From an uncultured Hyphomicrobiales bacterium (GTDB taxonomy: Bacteria > Pseudomonadota > Alphaproteobacteria > Rhizobiales > Beijerinckiaceae): a stretch of DNA of 64,000 nt. Shown in pieces: positions 26,412 to 35,935 of this stretch; position 1 is the first letter of the stretch, and every line of letters starts with the position of its first letter. The position numbers and the translations under genes were made by a program. The notes beneath the pieces were generated by a model, which did not search any database, was not told where the DNA came from, and saw only the letters and a program-made list of their open reading frames with translations. The DNA lies in the NCBI GenBank assembly GCA_903847605.1, contig CAINED010000033.1:1-64000 (forward strand), read 5' to 3'.

Positions 26412-28496
26412 ATGACCCAGTTCAACCTTTCGCTCTCACCCCTGTTGCCGTGGCCTTTGCTTGTCGCGCTCGCCATTGGCGCATTGGCGGTGACAGTTCT
26501 CGGCCTCTATGCAGGGCGGCGCGGCACATGGCTGCGCGCCGCGGGCCTTGTGCTCATACTCTTCGCGCTGACCGATCCCTCGCTCGTGCGCGAGGATCGC
26601 CAGCCGCTGAAAGACGTTGTCGCCGTCGTCATCGATGAAAGCGCGAGCCAGAAAATTCGCGAACGTCCCATGCAGACCGCTGCTGCGAGGAAGGCCATCG
26701 AGGAAGCGCTCGGCGGCATGAACAATATCGAGGCGCGCATCGTCACCGGCGGCGCGAACGATACGGACAACAGCGGCACACGCCTCTTCAACGCGCTTGC
26801 TGGTGCGCTCGCAGATGTGCCGCCCGATCGTGTCGGCGGCGCGATCATCGTCACCGATGGCGTGGTGCATGACATTCCCGCCAATGCCGAAGCGTTGGGC
26901 TTCCGCGCGCCGGTCCATGCCTTCATCACCGGCCAGGAAGGCGAACGCGACCGCCGCATCGAACTGATCGAAGCGCCGCGCTTCGGCCTTGTCGGCAAGC
27001 CGCAGACGATATCGCTGCGCGTTCACGACACGGCCAATCGCGGCGAACCGATCGAGCTCATCGTACGCCGCGACGGGACCGAGATTGCGCGTCAGCGCGC
27101 GCAGGCCGGCGCGACCATGAAGGTGGAAGTGCGCGTTGAGCACGGCGGCCCCAATGTCATCGAACTCGAAGTCGCCACGCTGCCGGACGAATTGACGGCG
27201 CTCAACAACAAGGCCGTCGTCACCATCGAGGGCATTCGCGACAAGCTGCGCGTGCTGCTGGTGTCAGGCGAACCGCATGCGGGCGAGCGCATGTGGCGCA
27301 ATCTTCTGAAGTCGGACGCCAACGTCAATCTCATCCACTTCACCATTCTGCGCCCGCCGGAAAAGCAGGACGGAACACCGATCAGCGAACTCTCGCTTAT
27401 CGCTTTCCCGACGGCCGATCTCTTCGGACGCCGCATTCGCGACTTCGACCTCATCATCTTCGATCGCTATTCGAACCAGACGATCCTGCCGCCGCTCTAC
27501 TTCGAGAATATCGTGCGCTACGTGCGCGAAGGCGGCGCGCTGATGATCGCGGTCGGGCCCGATTACGCCAATCGCGACGGCCTTTTCTATTCGCCGCTCG
27601 GAGCGATTGCGCCCGCGCGTCCCGATGGCAAGGTGCTCGACCGGGCCTTCCATGCGAAAATCACAGATACCGGCAACAAGCATCCCGTGACGCGCGAATT
27701 GCCCGGCTCTGCCTCGACGCCGCCGGCATGGAGCCAATGGTTCCGGCAGGTGAGCGCCCAGCCGGTGCGCGGCGTGCCCGTGATGTCCGGCGTCGACAAT
27801 GCGCCGCTGTTGCTGCTCTCGCGCGAACAGAAGGGCCGCGTCGGCCTACTGCTGTCCGACCAGATCTGGCTTTGGGCGCGCGGCTTCGAAGGCGGCGGCC
27901 CGCATCAGGAACTGCTGCGCCGTGTCGCGCACTGGCTGATGAAAGAACCCGAACTCGAGGAAGAAGCGCTGCGCGCAACCGCGCGTGGACGTGAAATCGC
28001 CATCGAACGGCAAAGCCTGAAAGACGAAACGCCGCCCGTCACCGTGACATCGCCTTCGGGCGCGACGCAACAGGTCAATCTCGCGGCGGGACAGCCTGGC
28101 ATCACGCGCGCCAGCGTGAAGGTGGAGGAACTCGGGCTTTATAAACTCAGCGATGGCAATCTCACTGCGCTCGTCAATGTGGGCCCCGAGAATCCGCGCG
28201 AATTCCGCGAAGTCGTTTCGACGCTGGATCGGCTCAAGCCGCTCGTCGAAGCCACCGGCGGCACGGTGCGCCGCATCGGCACGGGCGGGCCCGACATTCA
28301 GTTGCCGCGCTTCGCCTCGATGCGCGAAAGCCCTGTTTATGGCGGCTCAGATTTCATCGGCATGAAGCGCACGGGCTCCAGCGTCGTCACCGGCATCGGC
28401 GTCGCGCCGCTCGCCATCGGCTTCATCGGATTGCTCGCGCTGCTCGGCAGCATCATCGCGGGCTGGCTCTGGGAAGGACGCCGCAAGGCGTCCTGA
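26412..28496 (+). CDS. Membrane protein with von Willebrand A-like domain
   Basis: 694 aa. Two N-terminal helices (12-34, 40-56) lead into a vWA-like domain with an intact metal site: DESAS (residues 75-79) and IIVTDG. A second half resembles a glutamine-amidotransferase fold (FGRRIRDFDLIIFDRYS, VREGGALMIAVGPD), and one C-terminal helix ends the protein. It is the probable partner loaded by the MoxR ATPase. No substrate is known. Confidence 0.88.
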   Translation: MTQFNLSLSPLLPWPLLVALAIGALAVTVLGLYAGRRGTWLRAAGLVLILFALTDPSLVREDRQPLKDVVAVVIDESASQKIRERPMQTAAARKAIEEALGGMNNIEARIVTGGANDTDNSGTRLFNALAGALADVPPDRVGGAIIVTDGVVHDIPANAEALGFRAPVHAFITGQEGERDRRIELIEAPRFGLVGKPQTISLRVHDTANRGEPIELIVRRDGTEIARQRAQAGATMKVEVRVEHGGPNVIELEVATLPDELTALNNKAVVTIEGIRDKLRVLLVSGEPHAGERMWRNLLKSDANVNLIHFTILRPPEKQDGTPISELSLIAFPTADLFGRRIRDFDLIIFDRYSNQTILPPLYFENIVRYVREGGALMIAVGPDYANRDGLFYSPLGAIAPARPDGKVLDRAFHAKITDTGNKHPVTRELPGSASTPPAWSQWFRQVSAQPVRGVPVMSGVDNAPLLLLSREQKGRVGLLLSDQIWLWARGFEGGGPHQELLRRVAHWLMKEPELEEEALRATARGREIAIERQSLKDETPPVTVTSPSGATQQVNLAAGQPGITRASVKVEELGLYKLSDGNLTALVNVGPENPREFREVVSTLDRLKPLVEATGGTVRRIGTGGPDIQLPRFASMRESPVYGGSDFIGMKRTGSSVVTGIGVAPLAIGFIGLLALLGSIIAGWLWEGRRKAS

Positions 28497-28610
28497 CGCA
28501 GCAATTTTCCGTTTCGCCAAATTGACGCTTGCGCACGTCGTGTCGTAGTTTCCCACCCACCAGAGGGAAGCGCTTTCACACGTGAAGACGGCGCCATGCG
28601 GGAGATGGAA

Positions 28611-30161
28611 ATGCTCAGGAGAACGATTGCGCTTGCTGTCGGCCTTATTGCGGTCGCGGCGACATCGGGAATTGCGCTCGCGCAAAAAGCGAAAGACACC
28701 GTTCGCATCGGCATTCATCAGCCGGTTTCGACGATCGACATGGTCTTCGATCCCTCGCCGCAAACGAGCATGCTCGGCCGCATGGTGCTCGATCACCTCG
28801 TCTTCTTCGATACGCAGAAGAAAGAACTTGTGCCTGGTCTCGCCGAATCCTGGAAACGCATCGACGACAAGACCGTCGAATTCAAGCTGCGCCAGGGCGT
28901 GAAATTTCACAATGGCGACGACTTCAGCGCCGACGATGTCATCTATACGCTGAACTATATCCTCGATCCGAATACACGGTTCCGGTTCAAAGACACGAGC
29001 TACGGCTGGTTCGACAAGGCAGAGAAGATCGACGATTTCACCGTGCGCATCATGACGAAAGAGCCCATGGCGCCTTTCGAGGCGCGGCTCGTGACGAGCC
29101 TGCCGATCTTTCCGCACAAATATCACAGCAAACTGGCGGACCGTGCACTTTTCGGCCGTGCGCCTGTCGGCACGGGCCCCTATCGCGCCTTGCTGGTGGA
29201 TTCGACGAAGGGCGTGATCTTCGAGCGCAACGAGAACTACAAGCATGGCAACGCCGGCAAGCCCGCGGCGATCATCAAACGCGTGGAACTGTCCTCGATC
29301 CCCGACGAGCAGACGCGCCTCGCCAAGGCGATGATCGGCGATCTCGATCTGATCTACGACGTGACGCCCGATGTCGCCGAAAATTTCAAGGCCAATCCGC
29401 AGATCACGATCACCAATCGTCCGACGAACGCCTATGCCTACATCATGTTCGACGCTATCGGCCGCTCGAACTTCAATACCCTCAAGGACAAGCGCGTTCG
29501 CCTTGCGATATTGCATGCCATCAATCGTGCGGCGCTGGTCAATGCTCTGCAGCCAGCGGAGATCGCAAAGCTGCCGCTGCAGCAGTCCATGTGCCATCCA
29601 TGGAACATCGGCTGCAACCAGTCGACGACGACTCCCGCATTTGATATCGCGAAAGCAAAGCAACTACTGGCCGAAGCCGGCGTGCCGCAGGGTTTCCGAC
29701 TGACCATCGGCACATGGGGCGCATCGCGCCCAGTCGCCGAAGCGGTCGCCGGACAGTTGCGCGCCATCGGCGTGCAGGTGACGCTCGACGCCATGGCGCT
29801 GCCGGCCTTCGTGAAGAAGCGCGGCGCGGGCGAATTGCAGACGTTTATCGCGCTGTGGGACAATTCCGTCGGCGCGCCCGATGTCGATAACACCGCAGGC
29901 TTCTTCTACAACAAGAGCGACCGCAACTATAACGGCGACGACGAACTGACTTCGCTCTATCATCAGGGCTTGCAGGAATTCGACCCGAAGAAGCGGCTGG
30001 AAATCTATCGCAAGCTTTTCGACAAGGTGAATACCGAAGCCTATTCGATGCCACTGATCCCGCTTGCCGGCACGCTGATCCATTCTGCGGAATTGCAGAT
30101 ACCGCCGCCGGGTTCGTCCTATACGGAAGGCTTCGCGATCAATCTGCTGAAGTGGAACTAA
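28611..30161 (+). CDS. Peptide/dipeptide-type ABC transporter substrate-binding protein
   Basis: 516 aa family 5 solute-binding protein. The signal peptide runs to GIALAQ. Typical segments: NYILDPNTRFRFKD, GTGPYRALLVD, NYKHGNAGKPA and RLAILHAINRAALVNAL. I chose ATG 28611 because GGGAG lies 6 nt before it; ATGs at 28596 and 28605 are in frame. No ABC permease or ATPase is nearby. It is 4 bp upstream of the Rieske oxygenase gene, so its ligand may be the oxygenase substrate. Confidence 0.92.
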   Translation: MLRRTIALAVGLIAVAATSGIALAQKAKDTVRIGIHQPVSTIDMVFDPSPQTSMLGRMVLDHLVFFDTQKKELVPGLAESWKRIDDKTVEFKLRQGVKFHNGDDFSADDVIYTLNYILDPNTRFRFKDTSYGWFDKAEKIDDFTVRIMTKEPMAPFEARLVTSLPIFPHKYHSKLADRALFGRAPVGTGPYRALLVDSTKGVIFERNENYKHGNAGKPAAIIKRVELSSIPDEQTRLAKAMIGDLDLIYDVTPDVAENFKANPQITITNRPTNAYAYIMFDAIGRSNFNTLKDKRVRLAILHAINRAALVNALQPAEIAKLPLQQSMCHPWNIGCNQSTTTPAFDIAKAKQLLAEAGVPQGFRLTIGTWGASRPVAEAVAGQLRAIGVQVTLDAMALPAFVKKRGAGELQTFIALWDNSVGAPDVDNTAGFFYNKSDRNYNGDDELTSLYHQGLQEFDPKKRLEIYRKLFDKVNTEAYSMPLIPLAGTLIHSAELQIPPPGSSYTEGFAINLLKWN

Positions 30162-30165
30162 CGCG

Positions 30166-31518
30166 ATGATGTCGGCGGAGGACAACGAACTTCTGTGCCG
30201 GGTAGGGCCCGGCACGCCAATGGGCGAAGTCTTCCGCCGCTTCTGGCTTCCCGCAATAGGCTCGGCGGAAATCCGCCAGAAGGACGGCGCGCCAAAGCGC
30301 TTGCGCCTTTTAGGCGAAGACCTCATCGCCTTTCGTGACAGCAATGGCGAGCCGGGCATCATCGGCGCCTATTGCCCGCACAAGCTTGCGCCGCTCTATT
30401 TCGGCCGCAACGAGGAATGCGGCATACGCTGTTCCTATCATGGCTGGAAATTTGACACGCTTGGCAATTGCGTCGAGATTCCCAACCTGCCGCCGAATTT
30501 CGATACCAAAGCGCTGCAAGCGCGCGCGAAAATTCCCGGCTATCCCGTGCGCGAAGCGGGCGGCATGGTGTGGGTCTATATGGGCCCGCGCGACAAGATG
30601 CCTGACTTGCCGCGCATGGAATGGCTGCGCGTGCCCGAAGATCACGTCTATGCCGCACGCTGGCTGCAGCGCACGAACTGGGCGCAGGGCATGGAAGGCG
30701 AGATCGATTCCTCGCATATCAGCTGGCTTCATCGCGATCTCGTGCCGCGCAAGACCGAGCCGCCTGTCTTGCAGACATCGCCCATCGTGAAAGGTCTCGT
30801 CGACGGCGCGCCTGTCATGAAACTCGTCGAGCGCGATTACGGCTTTGTCTATGGCGCGCGACGGCAGATGAGCACCGGCGGTTATTATTGGCGCGTCACG
30901 CAATGGATGCTGCCGATGTTCTCGCAGATCCCGCACGATTCCTTTCCGCGCTCGGGCCGCGCCTGGGTGCCGATCGACGACGATCATACGTCCGTCGTCA
31001 CCTACGCCTATCGCGCCGACCGCGCTTATACGCCGCTGGAAATCGATTACATCGAGGAGGGCAACGGCTTTCCCCCGCCCTTGCAGCCGAGCGTCTATAC
31101 TTTGCCGGACGGCTATCGCATCGACATTTTCGAGAGCATCGCGACGAAGGAAAACGATTACGGCCTCGACCGGTTGCGCCAGCGCACACAAAACTTTTCC
31201 GGCATTCACGCGATCACCGATCAGGATCGCGCGCTTCAGGAGAACATGCCGCGCATGGTCGCCAGGGGCTTCGGCAGAAACGGCGTCGGCGGTATGGTGG
31301 ACCGCGGGCAGGAACTGCTCGTCGCCTCCGACCTGCCTGTTATCACGGCGCGGCGCATGTTGCTGAAGCTTGCGAAAGATATGCGCGATGGCATCGAACC
31401 GGCGCTGCCGCAACGCCCCGAACTGTTCAACGTGCGCTCGGCCTCGGCCGTCACGCCTGTTGGAGACTTCGACGAATTCTTGAGAGAGCATGAGAGCGAA
31501 ATGCTCGCGCCAGCCTAG
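30166..31518 (+). CDS. Rieske-type aromatic ring-hydroxylating oxygenase, large subunit
   Basis: 450 aa. The Rieske [2Fe-2S] ligands are C70/H72 and C89/H92 (CPH and CSYHGW). The mononuclear iron site is visible as D181, H184 and H189. The arrangement resembles phthalate 4,5-dioxygenase-type large subunits. No reductase or ferredoxin gene is adjacent, so electrons must come from elsewhere. It is co-transcribed with the preceding binding protein, and its 3' end overlaps the convergent gene by 4 bp. Confidence 0.92.
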   Translation: MMSAEDNELLCRVGPGTPMGEVFRRFWLPAIGSAEIRQKDGAPKRLRLLGEDLIAFRDSNGEPGIIGAYCPHKLAPLYFGRNEECGIRCSYHGWKFDTLGNCVEIPNLPPNFDTKALQARAKIPGYPVREAGGMVWVYMGPRDKMPDLPRMEWLRVPEDHVYAARWLQRTNWAQGMEGEIDSSHISWLHRDLVPRKTEPPVLQTSPIVKGLVDGAPVMKLVERDYGFVYGARRQMSTGGYYWRVTQWMLPMFSQIPHDSFPRSGRAWVPIDDDHTSVVTYAYRADRAYTPLEIDYIEEGNGFPPPLQPSVYTLPDGYRIDIFESIATKENDYGLDRLRQRTQNFSGIHAITDQDRALQENMPRMVARGFGRNGVGGMVDRGQELLVASDLPVITARRMLLKLAKDMRDGIEPALPQRPELFNVRSASAVTPVGDFDEFLREHESEMLAPA

Positions 31519-31991
31519 TTTATGATCTTCGACTTGCTTTGCAGCTTTTCGTAGCGTTCGCACAGAGCGCTATACATCGATCCGTTACCTTCGAAACCGC
31601 GGCCAAAATGACGACACCATGCTTGGAGAAAACGAAATTCTAGATCAAACGATTTGCTTTTCGACAGTATTACCGCAATTCGCCAAACGTAATACGGTGC
31701 CGGCGGGTCTCCTGACTGCGGGTATCTTTCAAACTGATCGCTCATTATCTTGCTATGAAATGCCAAGTCATTTGCCACCTTCTTCAGAAGGTGTTGGAAC
31801 TCAATCTCATCTAAGCTTAGATGATCTGGCCCATTTACGGCTTGATTTAAGCTACCGCCAGACTTAGCCATTTTGTCGATTGCGACGCGAAAATAAGCTT
31901 TGGCAAGATTCGACCTTGTGGATAAGTCCATGGGCTCCAGCGAATTCATTCGCCCAATTAATTGTTCCACTAACTCTAAGTGCTCTTTCAC
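31515..31991 (-). CDS. Hypothetical protein, AT-rich orphan
   Basis: 158 aa, helical, no signal peptide or membrane helix, no recognised domain. GTG 31989-31991 is favoured because GCGAGGG lies 6 nt before; a TTG at 32030 is possible. Base composition is visibly richer in A and T than any neighbour, and codons such as TTA, ATA and AAA are frequent, which suggests later acquisition. It overlaps the Rieske gene stop by 4 bp. Confidence 0.65.
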   Translation of the reverse strand: MKEHLELVEQLIGRMNSLEPMDLSTRSNLAKAYFRVAIDKMAKSGGSLNQAVNGPDHLSLDEIEFQHLLKKVANDLAFHSKIMSDQFERYPQSGDPPAPYYVWRIAVILSKSKSFDLEFRFLQAWCRHFGRGFEGNGSMYSALCERYEKLQSKSKIIN

Positions 31992-32051
31992 GGTCAACCC
32001 TCGCGCATCGGTACATTGATAGCGCCGCAATAGTTCAAAGTTCCGAATTCC

Positions 32052-32594
32052 TCACCACGCCCGTCGTATCGTCCCCTCGACACCTGCGAATGCGCCTTCC
32101 GCCAGTTCGCAATAGAGCAGTCGCGCGGGATCGACCGGACCGGGCATCGTCAGCCGCCCCATCGGCACGCGCCTGAAGCCGAGCCTCTTGTAATAGGGTA
32201 CGTCGCCGACGAGGATCACCAGCTTGAACCCCGCCGCCTTCGCCGCCTCCAGCGAGCGGCGCGCCAGCGCCTCGCCGACGCCCTTGCGCCGGAATTGCGG
32301 ATCGACCGTGAGCGGCCCGAGCAGCAGCGCGTCCTGCGCCCCGCAGCGGATTTCCGTCATGATGTTGGAGCCGACCAGCAGGGTGCCGACATGCGCCACG
32401 AAGGAGAGCGCAAATTCCGGCGCGCGGCCCTCGCGCAGGCGGTAGGCGCTGCGCGCGAAACGGCCGGGGCCGAAGGCGCGCTCGTCCAGCCGCTCGATCT
32501 GCGCCAGATCGGCAGCGGTCATCGCGCGGATGCCGAGCGAGGGCAGTTCGGGAACGGCGGCGGCAGGACTGCCGGAAGCGGAACCTTGAGTCAT
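32052..32594 (-). CDS. GNAT-family N-acetyltransferase (YhbS-like)
   Basis: 180 aa. The acetyl-CoA binding segment LLGPLTVDPQFRRKGVGEAL contains the Q/RxxGxG/A motif; VGDVPYYKRLGFRRVP is the C-terminal part typical of YhbS-like enzymes. Cytoplasmic. Target unknown. It is divergent from the next binding-protein gene. Confidence 0.88.
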   Translation of the reverse strand: MTQGSASGSPAAAVPELPSLGIRAMTAADLAQIERLDERAFGPGRFARSAYRLREGRAPEFALSFVAHVGTLLVGSNIMTEIRCGAQDALLLGPLTVDPQFRRKGVGEALARRSLEAAKAAGFKLVILVGDVPYYKRLGFRRVPMGRLTMPGPVDPARLLYCELAEGAFAGVEGTIRRAW

Positions 32595-32686
32595 GGCGGC
32601 TCTCTACACCAGCGCGGGCGCGGTTTGAAGGGTTGCCAGCGCGCTGGGCCGCGGGCAAGCTGAAGGACATAACCGGGAGGGAAACG

Positions 32687-33718
32687 ATGCGTTGCACGCG
32701 CGGCCAGATTCTGGCGCTTTCGATGACGGCCCTCTGCAGCCTTGCTGCGCAGGCGCAGGACAAGGTCAATCTCGCGGCGACCACCAACACCGGCGACATC
32801 GGCGTCTTCTACGCCATCGACAAGGGATTTCTGCGCGCCGAGGGCATCGAGGCGAACCTGATCTCATTCGACACCGGCGCGAAGATGGTGCCGGCGCTCG
32901 CGACCGGCGAACTCGACGTCGGCACGATCCCCGGCAGCGCCGGCATCTATAATGCCGCCGCGCGCGCGATCAACAATCGCATTGTGGCCGACCGCAGCCG
33001 CAGCGCGCCCGACGACATGTACCAGACCCTGATGATCCGGAAGGACCTCATCGACAACGGGCGTTTCAAGACATACGCCGACCTCAAGGGGCTCAAGGTC
33101 GCCGTCGCCGCGCCGGGCATCAGCATTCTCTCCATCGTCAACGAGGCTGCGAAGAAAGGCGGCATCGCCTATAACGACATCGAGAAGGTCTTCATCCCGC
33201 TGCCGCAGCAGGTGGCCGCCTTCCGCAACAAGGCCGTCGAAGCCTCGATCATGATCGAGCCATTCGCGACGCTGATCGCCGCAGCCGGCGAGGGCGTTCG
33301 CTTTGCCTCGACCTACGACTTCAACCCGGACGGGCAATTCACCTACATGGTCTATAGCGAGAAATTCTCGAAGGAACGGCCCGATGTCGCGCGCCGTTTC
33401 ATGAAGGCCTATATCCGCGCGCTGCGCGCCTTCAACGACGCCACCGAAAAGGGGCGCTGGAAGGATACGCCGCATACGGAGGAACTGATCGATATTCTCG
33501 CCAAACGGCTTGAGATACCCGCGCCGCGCATCCGCGCGACTTTTCCCCATGCCGTCGATCCAGACGGGCGCGTGAACATGAGGGGCATGCAGATCGAACT
33601 CGATTTCTTCAAGCAGCAGAAAATGGTTCAATCGCCGACCATCAAGGTCGAGGACGTCGTCGATCTGCGCTTCGTCGAAATGGCGGTGAAGGAGCTGGGG
33701 CCTTACGTGCGCAAGTAA
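32687..33718 (+). CDS. NMT1/THI5 (SsuA/NitT)-type ABC substrate-binding protein
   Basis: 343 aa with signal peptide ending AAQAQ. The TNTGDIGVFYAIDKGFLRAEGI opening, the GELDVGTIPGSAGIYNA segment and the C-terminal ERPDVARRFMKAYIRALRAFND belong to the nitrate/sulfonate/thiamine-precursor binding group. ATG 32687 has GGGAGG upstream. No permease or ATPase is adjacent. Ligand unknown. Confidence 0.9.
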   Translation: MRCTRGQILALSMTALCSLAAQAQDKVNLAATTNTGDIGVFYAIDKGFLRAEGIEANLISFDTGAKMVPALATGELDVGTIPGSAGIYNAAARAINNRIVADRSRSAPDDMYQTLMIRKDLIDNGRFKTYADLKGLKVAVAAPGISILSIVNEAAKKGGIAYNDIEKVFIPLPQQVAAFRNKAVEASIMIEPFATLIAAAGEGVRFASTYDFNPDGQFTYMVYSEKFSKERPDVARRFMKAYIRALRAFNDATEKGRWKDTPHTEELIDILAKRLEIPAPRIRATFPHAVDPDGRVNMRGMQIELDFFKQQKMVQSPTIKVEDVVDLRFVEMAVKELGPYVRK

Positions 33719-33728
33719 TAAGGCGCTC

Positions 33729-34202
33729 TCACCATTTCTGCGAAATCGACTGTCCCTCGACGATTTCCGCGAGGCGCGCGCGCGTCGATTGAGTCGTGGC
33801 AGGTGGAAGATTGCTCAGGGGAAAAAACCCCGTTTCCACGATTTCGCGATCCGGCTTGCGCGCTCCCAGTGAGATGAAATCGCGCACGATATAGACGGCG
33901 ACATGATCGCGGCGCGAATAGCGGTCGTTGTAGAAAACGCCGTGCAGGCGCGGCTGGCCCTGCGGCGCGATCATGGCTTCCTCGCGCAATTCCTTGGCGA
34001 GAGCATCGAGCAGGGTTTCGCCGGGTTCCACGCCGCCGCCCGGCATGTGCCAGCCCGGCGTGTAGGAATGGCGCACCAGCAGGACGCGATCTTCCGTATC
34101 GAACACCGCCGCGCGCACGCCGAGCGTCATCGGCCGCGCGAGGCGGAAATAGAGGTGGAACAGCCTGTTTCGGACTTCCGGGATTAGTTTTCCTGCGGCC
34201 AT
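33729..34202 (-). CDS. NUDIX hydrolase
   Basis: 157 aa, cytoplasmic. The NUDIX box is GGGVEPGETLLDALAKELREE; KE takes the place of RE at one position. VLLVRHSYTPGWHMPGG precedes it. Substrate unknown. ATG 34200-34202 is chosen; the open frame running on to 35105 lies inside the antisense of mbfA. Its start is close to the iron control element of mbfA, so the two divergent genes share a 138 bp promoter region. Confidence 0.85.
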   Translation of the reverse strand: MAAGKLIPEVRNRLFHLYFRLARPMTLGVRAAVFDTEDRVLLVRHSYTPGWHMPGGGVEPGETLLDALAKELREEAMIAPQGQPRLHGVFYNDRYSRRDHVAVYIVRDFISLGARKPDREIVETGFFPLSNLPPATTQSTRARLAEIVEGQSISQKW

Positions 34203-34293
34203 GTTTTCAAGCGTGCGGCGATTGGCTGCTGCCTGTTCCACGGCAAAAGCGCGGGATTCGCAAGACCAATACTGGAATTCCCCCTCTGCATAC

Positions 34294-34310
34294 CTTAGAA
34301 TAATTCTAAG
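34294..34310. promoter_or_regulatory. Iron control element (Irr-binding site)
   Basis: CTTAGAATAATTCTAAG is a perfect 17 bp dyad agreeing with the ICE consensus TTTAGAANNNTTCTAAA bound by the haem-responsive regulator Irr in rhizobia. It lies 30 bp before the mbfA start codon, where Irr would repress transcription under low iron. The first sites of this kind were described in Bradyrhizobium, including for mbfA. Confidence 0.85.
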
Positions 34311-34340
34311 AATTCCGGCGAGGTCCGGAGGAGCGGGGCG

Positions 34341-35312
34341 TTGAAGAATTTTTCGGACCTGACCGAGCGCGAAATCCTTGCAGTGGCGATTTCTTCCGAG
34401 GAGGAAGACAGCCGCATCTACATGAGCTTCGCCGAGGATCTCGCCGAGCGCTATCCGGCTTCCGCCAAGGTCTTCGAGGAGATGGCGGAGGAGGAAAAGT
34501 CGCACCGCAACGCCCTGATGCAGATGTACGACGAGCGTTTCGGCCCGCATCTGCCGCCGATCCGCCGCGAGGACGTGAAGGGCTTCCTGAAGCGCCGCCC
34601 GGTCTGGCTGTCCAAGAACCTGCCGCTCGAGACCGTCCGCAAGGAAGCGGAGAACATGGAATATCAGGCGGCGCGCTTCTATCAGAAGGCGGCGGAACGC
34701 ACGACCGATCTTGGCATCCGCAAGCTGCTCGGCGATCTGGCTGCGGTGGAGGCGACCCACCGGGAAACGGCCGGCAGGCTGGAAGAAGCGCATCTGACCG
34801 AGGAAGCCCGCGACGAAGAGGGCAAGACCCAGCACCGCATGTTTGTGCTGCAATACGTGCAGCCGGGACTTGCGGGGTTGATGGACGGCTCCGTCTCGAC
34901 TCTCGCGCCCCTTTTCGCGGCGGCCTTCGCGACTCAGAACAACTGGCAGACGTTTCTCGTCGGCATGGCCGCCTCTATCGGGGCGGGCATTTCCATGGGC
35001 TTTGCCGAAGCTCTGTCCGACGACGGTTCGATGACCGGGCGCGGCTCGCCGTGGATACGCGGCACGATTTGCGGGTTCATGACGACGCTCGGCGGTGTCG
35101 GTCACACCCTGCCCTATCTCGTACCGGACACCTGGAAGAACGCTTTCTGGCTGGCGACGGGCCTTGCGGCGATCATCGTCGTCATCGAACTATGGGCGAT
35201 CGCCTGGATCCGCGCGAAATATATGGACACGCCTTTCCTGCAGGCGGTGTTCCAGGTCGTCGTCGGTGGCGTGATCGTGCTGCTCGCGGGGATATGGATC
35301 GGCGCGCATTAG
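34341..35312 (+). CDS. mbfA: Membrane-bound ferritin A, iron exporter
   Basis: 323 aa. The N-terminal half (about 1-165) is an erythrin/ferritin-like four-helix domain rich in Glu and with ExxH motifs (EEEKSHR, VEATHRE). The C-terminal half is a VIT1/CCC1-like membrane domain ([20 protein letters not shown] onward) with about four to five helices. In Bradyrhizobium and Agrobacterium MbfA exports iron and protects from iron and peroxide stress. The start is TTG 34341 with GGAGGAG 7 nt upstream. The upstream Irr box predicts induction by high iron. Confidence 0.95.
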   Translation: MKNFSDLTEREILAVAISSEEEDSRIYMSFAEDLAERYPASAKVFEEMAEEEKSHRNALMQMYDERFGPHLPPIRREDVKGFLKRRPVWLSKNLPLETVRKEAENMEYQAARFYQKAAERTTDLGIRKLLGDLAAVEATHRETAGRLEEAHLTEEARDEEGKTQHRMFVLQYVQPGLAGLMDGSVSTLAPLFAAAFATQNNWQTFLVGMAASIGAGISMGFAEALSDDGSMTGRGSPWIRGTICGFMTTLGGVGHTLPYLVPDTWKNAFWLATGLAAIIVVIELWAIAWIRAKYMDTPFLQAVFQVVVGGVIVLLAGIWIGAH

Positions 35313-35473
35313 CTACCCAAGGGATTCCCTTGCCGCTGCCACAACACGCGACTCTCACGCTGTCTTGACCTGCGCGTGCCGCAAAGTGAAATCTCCCCAC
35401 GGCTGCATGTATTATCTTATCGGCCTTCCCAGATGCGCCAGCGGGGCGCAATTACAACGCGGGAGCCAGAGAT

Positions 35474-35935
35474 ATGCCGAACCGCCGTACCGTTTTGATC
35501 GGGATGGTTGCGCTGCCGATGGCGGCGCTGTTCGCCCGTCGCGCGTATGCCAAGAAGCCGGAAATCTTCACGGGCATCGTGAGGGGCAAGGCCGCGGGCG
35601 GCTATGATGTCGTCGCCTATTTCACGGAAGGCAAACCGGTGAAGGGATCGCCGCGTTTCACCATGCAGTGGAAAGGCGCGGCATGGGATTTCGCCAGCTC
35701 CGCAAATCTCGAAAAGTTCCGCGCCAGTCCGGAGGGCTATGCGCCGCAATATGGCGGGCACTGCGCCTACGGACTCGCCAATGGCTATCTCGTCAAGGGC
35801 GATCCGCAGCAATGGCGTATCGTGAACGGGCGGCTGTTTCTGAACTATTCGGCGGACGTGCAGAGCCGCTGGATCAAGGATATACCCGGCTATGTCCAGG
35901 CGTCGGACAAAAGATGGCCTGACATTTTGAAGTAA
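35474..35935 (+). CDS. YHS domain-containing exported protein
   Basis: 153 aa. The N-terminus NRRTVLIGMVALPMAALFAR looks like a twin-arginine-like or Sec signal. The YHS core AGGYDVVAYFTEGKPVKGSP is clear; the domain usually binds a metal through Cys or His. Downstream of mbfA by 161 bp. Function unknown; one guess is metal handling. The stop TAA begins a palindromic repeat. Confidence 0.88.
   Translation: MPNRRTVLIGMVALPMAALFARRAYAKKPEIFTGIVRGKAAGGYDVVAYFTEGKPVKGSPRFTMQWKGAAWDFASSANLEKFRASPEGYAPQYGGHCAYGLANGYLVKGDPQQWRIVNGRLFLNYSADVQSRWIKDIPGYVQASDKRWPDILK

Noticed and set aside
34203..35105. N-terminal extension of the NUDIX gene
   Set aside because: It runs antisense through mbfA; the NUDIX family start fits ATG 34202.
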